Below are positions 63,607 through 64,000 of a stretch of 64,000 nucleotides of DNA, in pieces. The translations under genes and the position numbers were made by a program. The notes under the pieces are model-generated. The model was given only the letters and a program-made list of their open reading frames with translations. It did not search any database and was not told the DNA's origin. This stretch comes from Aestuariivivens sediminicola (GTDB lineage: Bacteria > Bacteroidota > Bacteroidia > Flavobacteriales > Flavobacteriaceae): the NCBI RefSeq assembly GCF_022662015.1, contig NZ_JAKMCM010000003.1, positions 310,001 to 374,000 on the forward strand, given 5' to 3'. Within the stretch, counting starts at the first letter, position 1; every line of letters starts with the position of its first letter.

Positions 63607-64000
63607 AACTTATATAATTCCAGATATTCTTGTATTTGCCCATAGATCGGTAGGTGCTTAATATTACAGCATGATCCGATTTTGAAAGAGAAGGGTCATC
63701 CCTTAGGACTTTCTTGGCATAGTAGCGTGCGGTCTGCAGAATGTCCCTATCTTTTACAATATCTGCAATTCTAAGATTTAAAACACCACTCTGTTGTGTG
63801 CCCATTAAATCTCCAGGTCCCCGAAGTTTTAAATCGACCTCCGCAATTTCAAATCCGTCATTGGTGCTCACCATGGTCTGAAGACGGGTTCGGCTATCAT
63901 TGCTCAATTTATGTCCGGTCATTAAAATGCAATAACTCTGGTCTGCACCACGTCCTACGCGACCTCGTAATTGATGCAATTGCGATAAACCGAAACGCTC
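63605..64000 (-). CDS. recG: ATP-dependent DNA helicase RecG, 3' end (partial)
   Basis: The last 131 codons of recG lie in the window; the rest runs off the right edge. Helicase motif VI is visible as [18 protein letters not shown], followed by the TRG/RecG-specific [17 protein letters not shown] and a C-terminal helix region ending KNIWNYIS. RecG remodels stalled replication forks and Holliday junctions. The assignment rests on these motifs and is secure for the superfamily 2 RecG branch. Confidence 0.93.
   Translation of the reverse strand, partial: ERFGLSQLHQLRGRVGRGADQSYCILMTGHKLSNDSRTRLQTMVSTNDGFEIAEVDLKLRGPGDLMGTQQSGVLNLRIADIVKDRDILQTARYYAKKVLRDDPSLSKSDHAVILSTYRSMGKYKNIWNYIS

Overview
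The window is an AT-rich stretch of a Flavobacteriaceae-type (Bacteroidota) chromosome. Evidence: many genes are preceded by the Bacteroidota -7 box TAnnTTTG rather than a Shine-Dalgarno site; one secreted protein ends in a type IX secretion (Por) sorting domain; lipoprotein signals are common; and families typical of the group recur (DUF6913, DUF4835, DUF5606, DUF4294, DUF4159, DUF2911, DUF4861). I see no rRNA, CRISPR array, prophage or insertion sequence. Family names come from recognising the protein sequences; no database search was run.

Region 1 (1-12.9 kb) holds core genes, nearly all on the + strand: the start of a 5'-nucleotidase-type lipoprotein (minus strand), DUF6913-dapA, bamD, rpoZ, coaBC, DUF4835, recN, fabI, a GT2 glycosyltransferase, a YbbR-like protein, coaE, and a histidine kinase/OmpR regulator pair. 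Region 2 (12.9-19.2 kb) holds dapD (minus), a small exported protein, ruvX, a T9SS-sorted protein, def, DUF5606, a Crp/Fnr regulator, a thioredoxin-like protein and a D-2-hydroxyacid dehydrogenase. Region 3 (19.2-23.6 kb, minus) is a carotenoid cluster, crtI-crtB-crtZ-crtY, expected to make zeaxanthin from GGPP. It is headed by a MerR/B12-binding regulator that keeps the W-x9-EH and E-x-H-x-x-G signatures of the CarH light sensor. Next come an octaheme-TPR lipoprotein and tRNA-Leu(GAG).

Region 4 (26.4-35.8 kb) is a sugar-catabolism island. kduI-kduD-DUF4861 (minus) and a LacI regulator (plus) diverge around a perfect 20-bp palindrome. After lacI come a double 3-keto-disaccharide hydrolase (DUF1080) lipoprotein, two Tat-type Gfo/Idh/MocA oxidoreductases and an FMN alpha-hydroxyacid oxidase. 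Together they suggest cleavage of glycosides through 3-keto intermediates coupled to uronate catabolism. No SusC/SusD pair is present.

Region 5 (35.9-48.9 kb) holds tRNA-Lys(TTT), aroK, a PRTase, an HslR-like S4 protein, an FKBP-like lipoprotein with an acidic Ca-binding-like tail, a second Crp/Fnr regulator, YceI, an amidohydrolase, a divergent Nramp-like transporter and a three-gene acyl-CoA carboxylase operon. It also has a broken prsW gene whose two ends now flank a small membrane-protein gene and a cupin lipoprotein gene.

Region 6 (48.3-64 kb) holds a Nudix hydrolase, an M42 peptidase, DUF4294, a GNAT acetyltransferase, a TrmH-type methyltransferase, DUF4159, rsmE, tsaD, a 1486-residue TamB homologue, pfkA-gapA, a BadF/BadG-type kinase, a DUF2911-TPR protein and the 3' end of recG.
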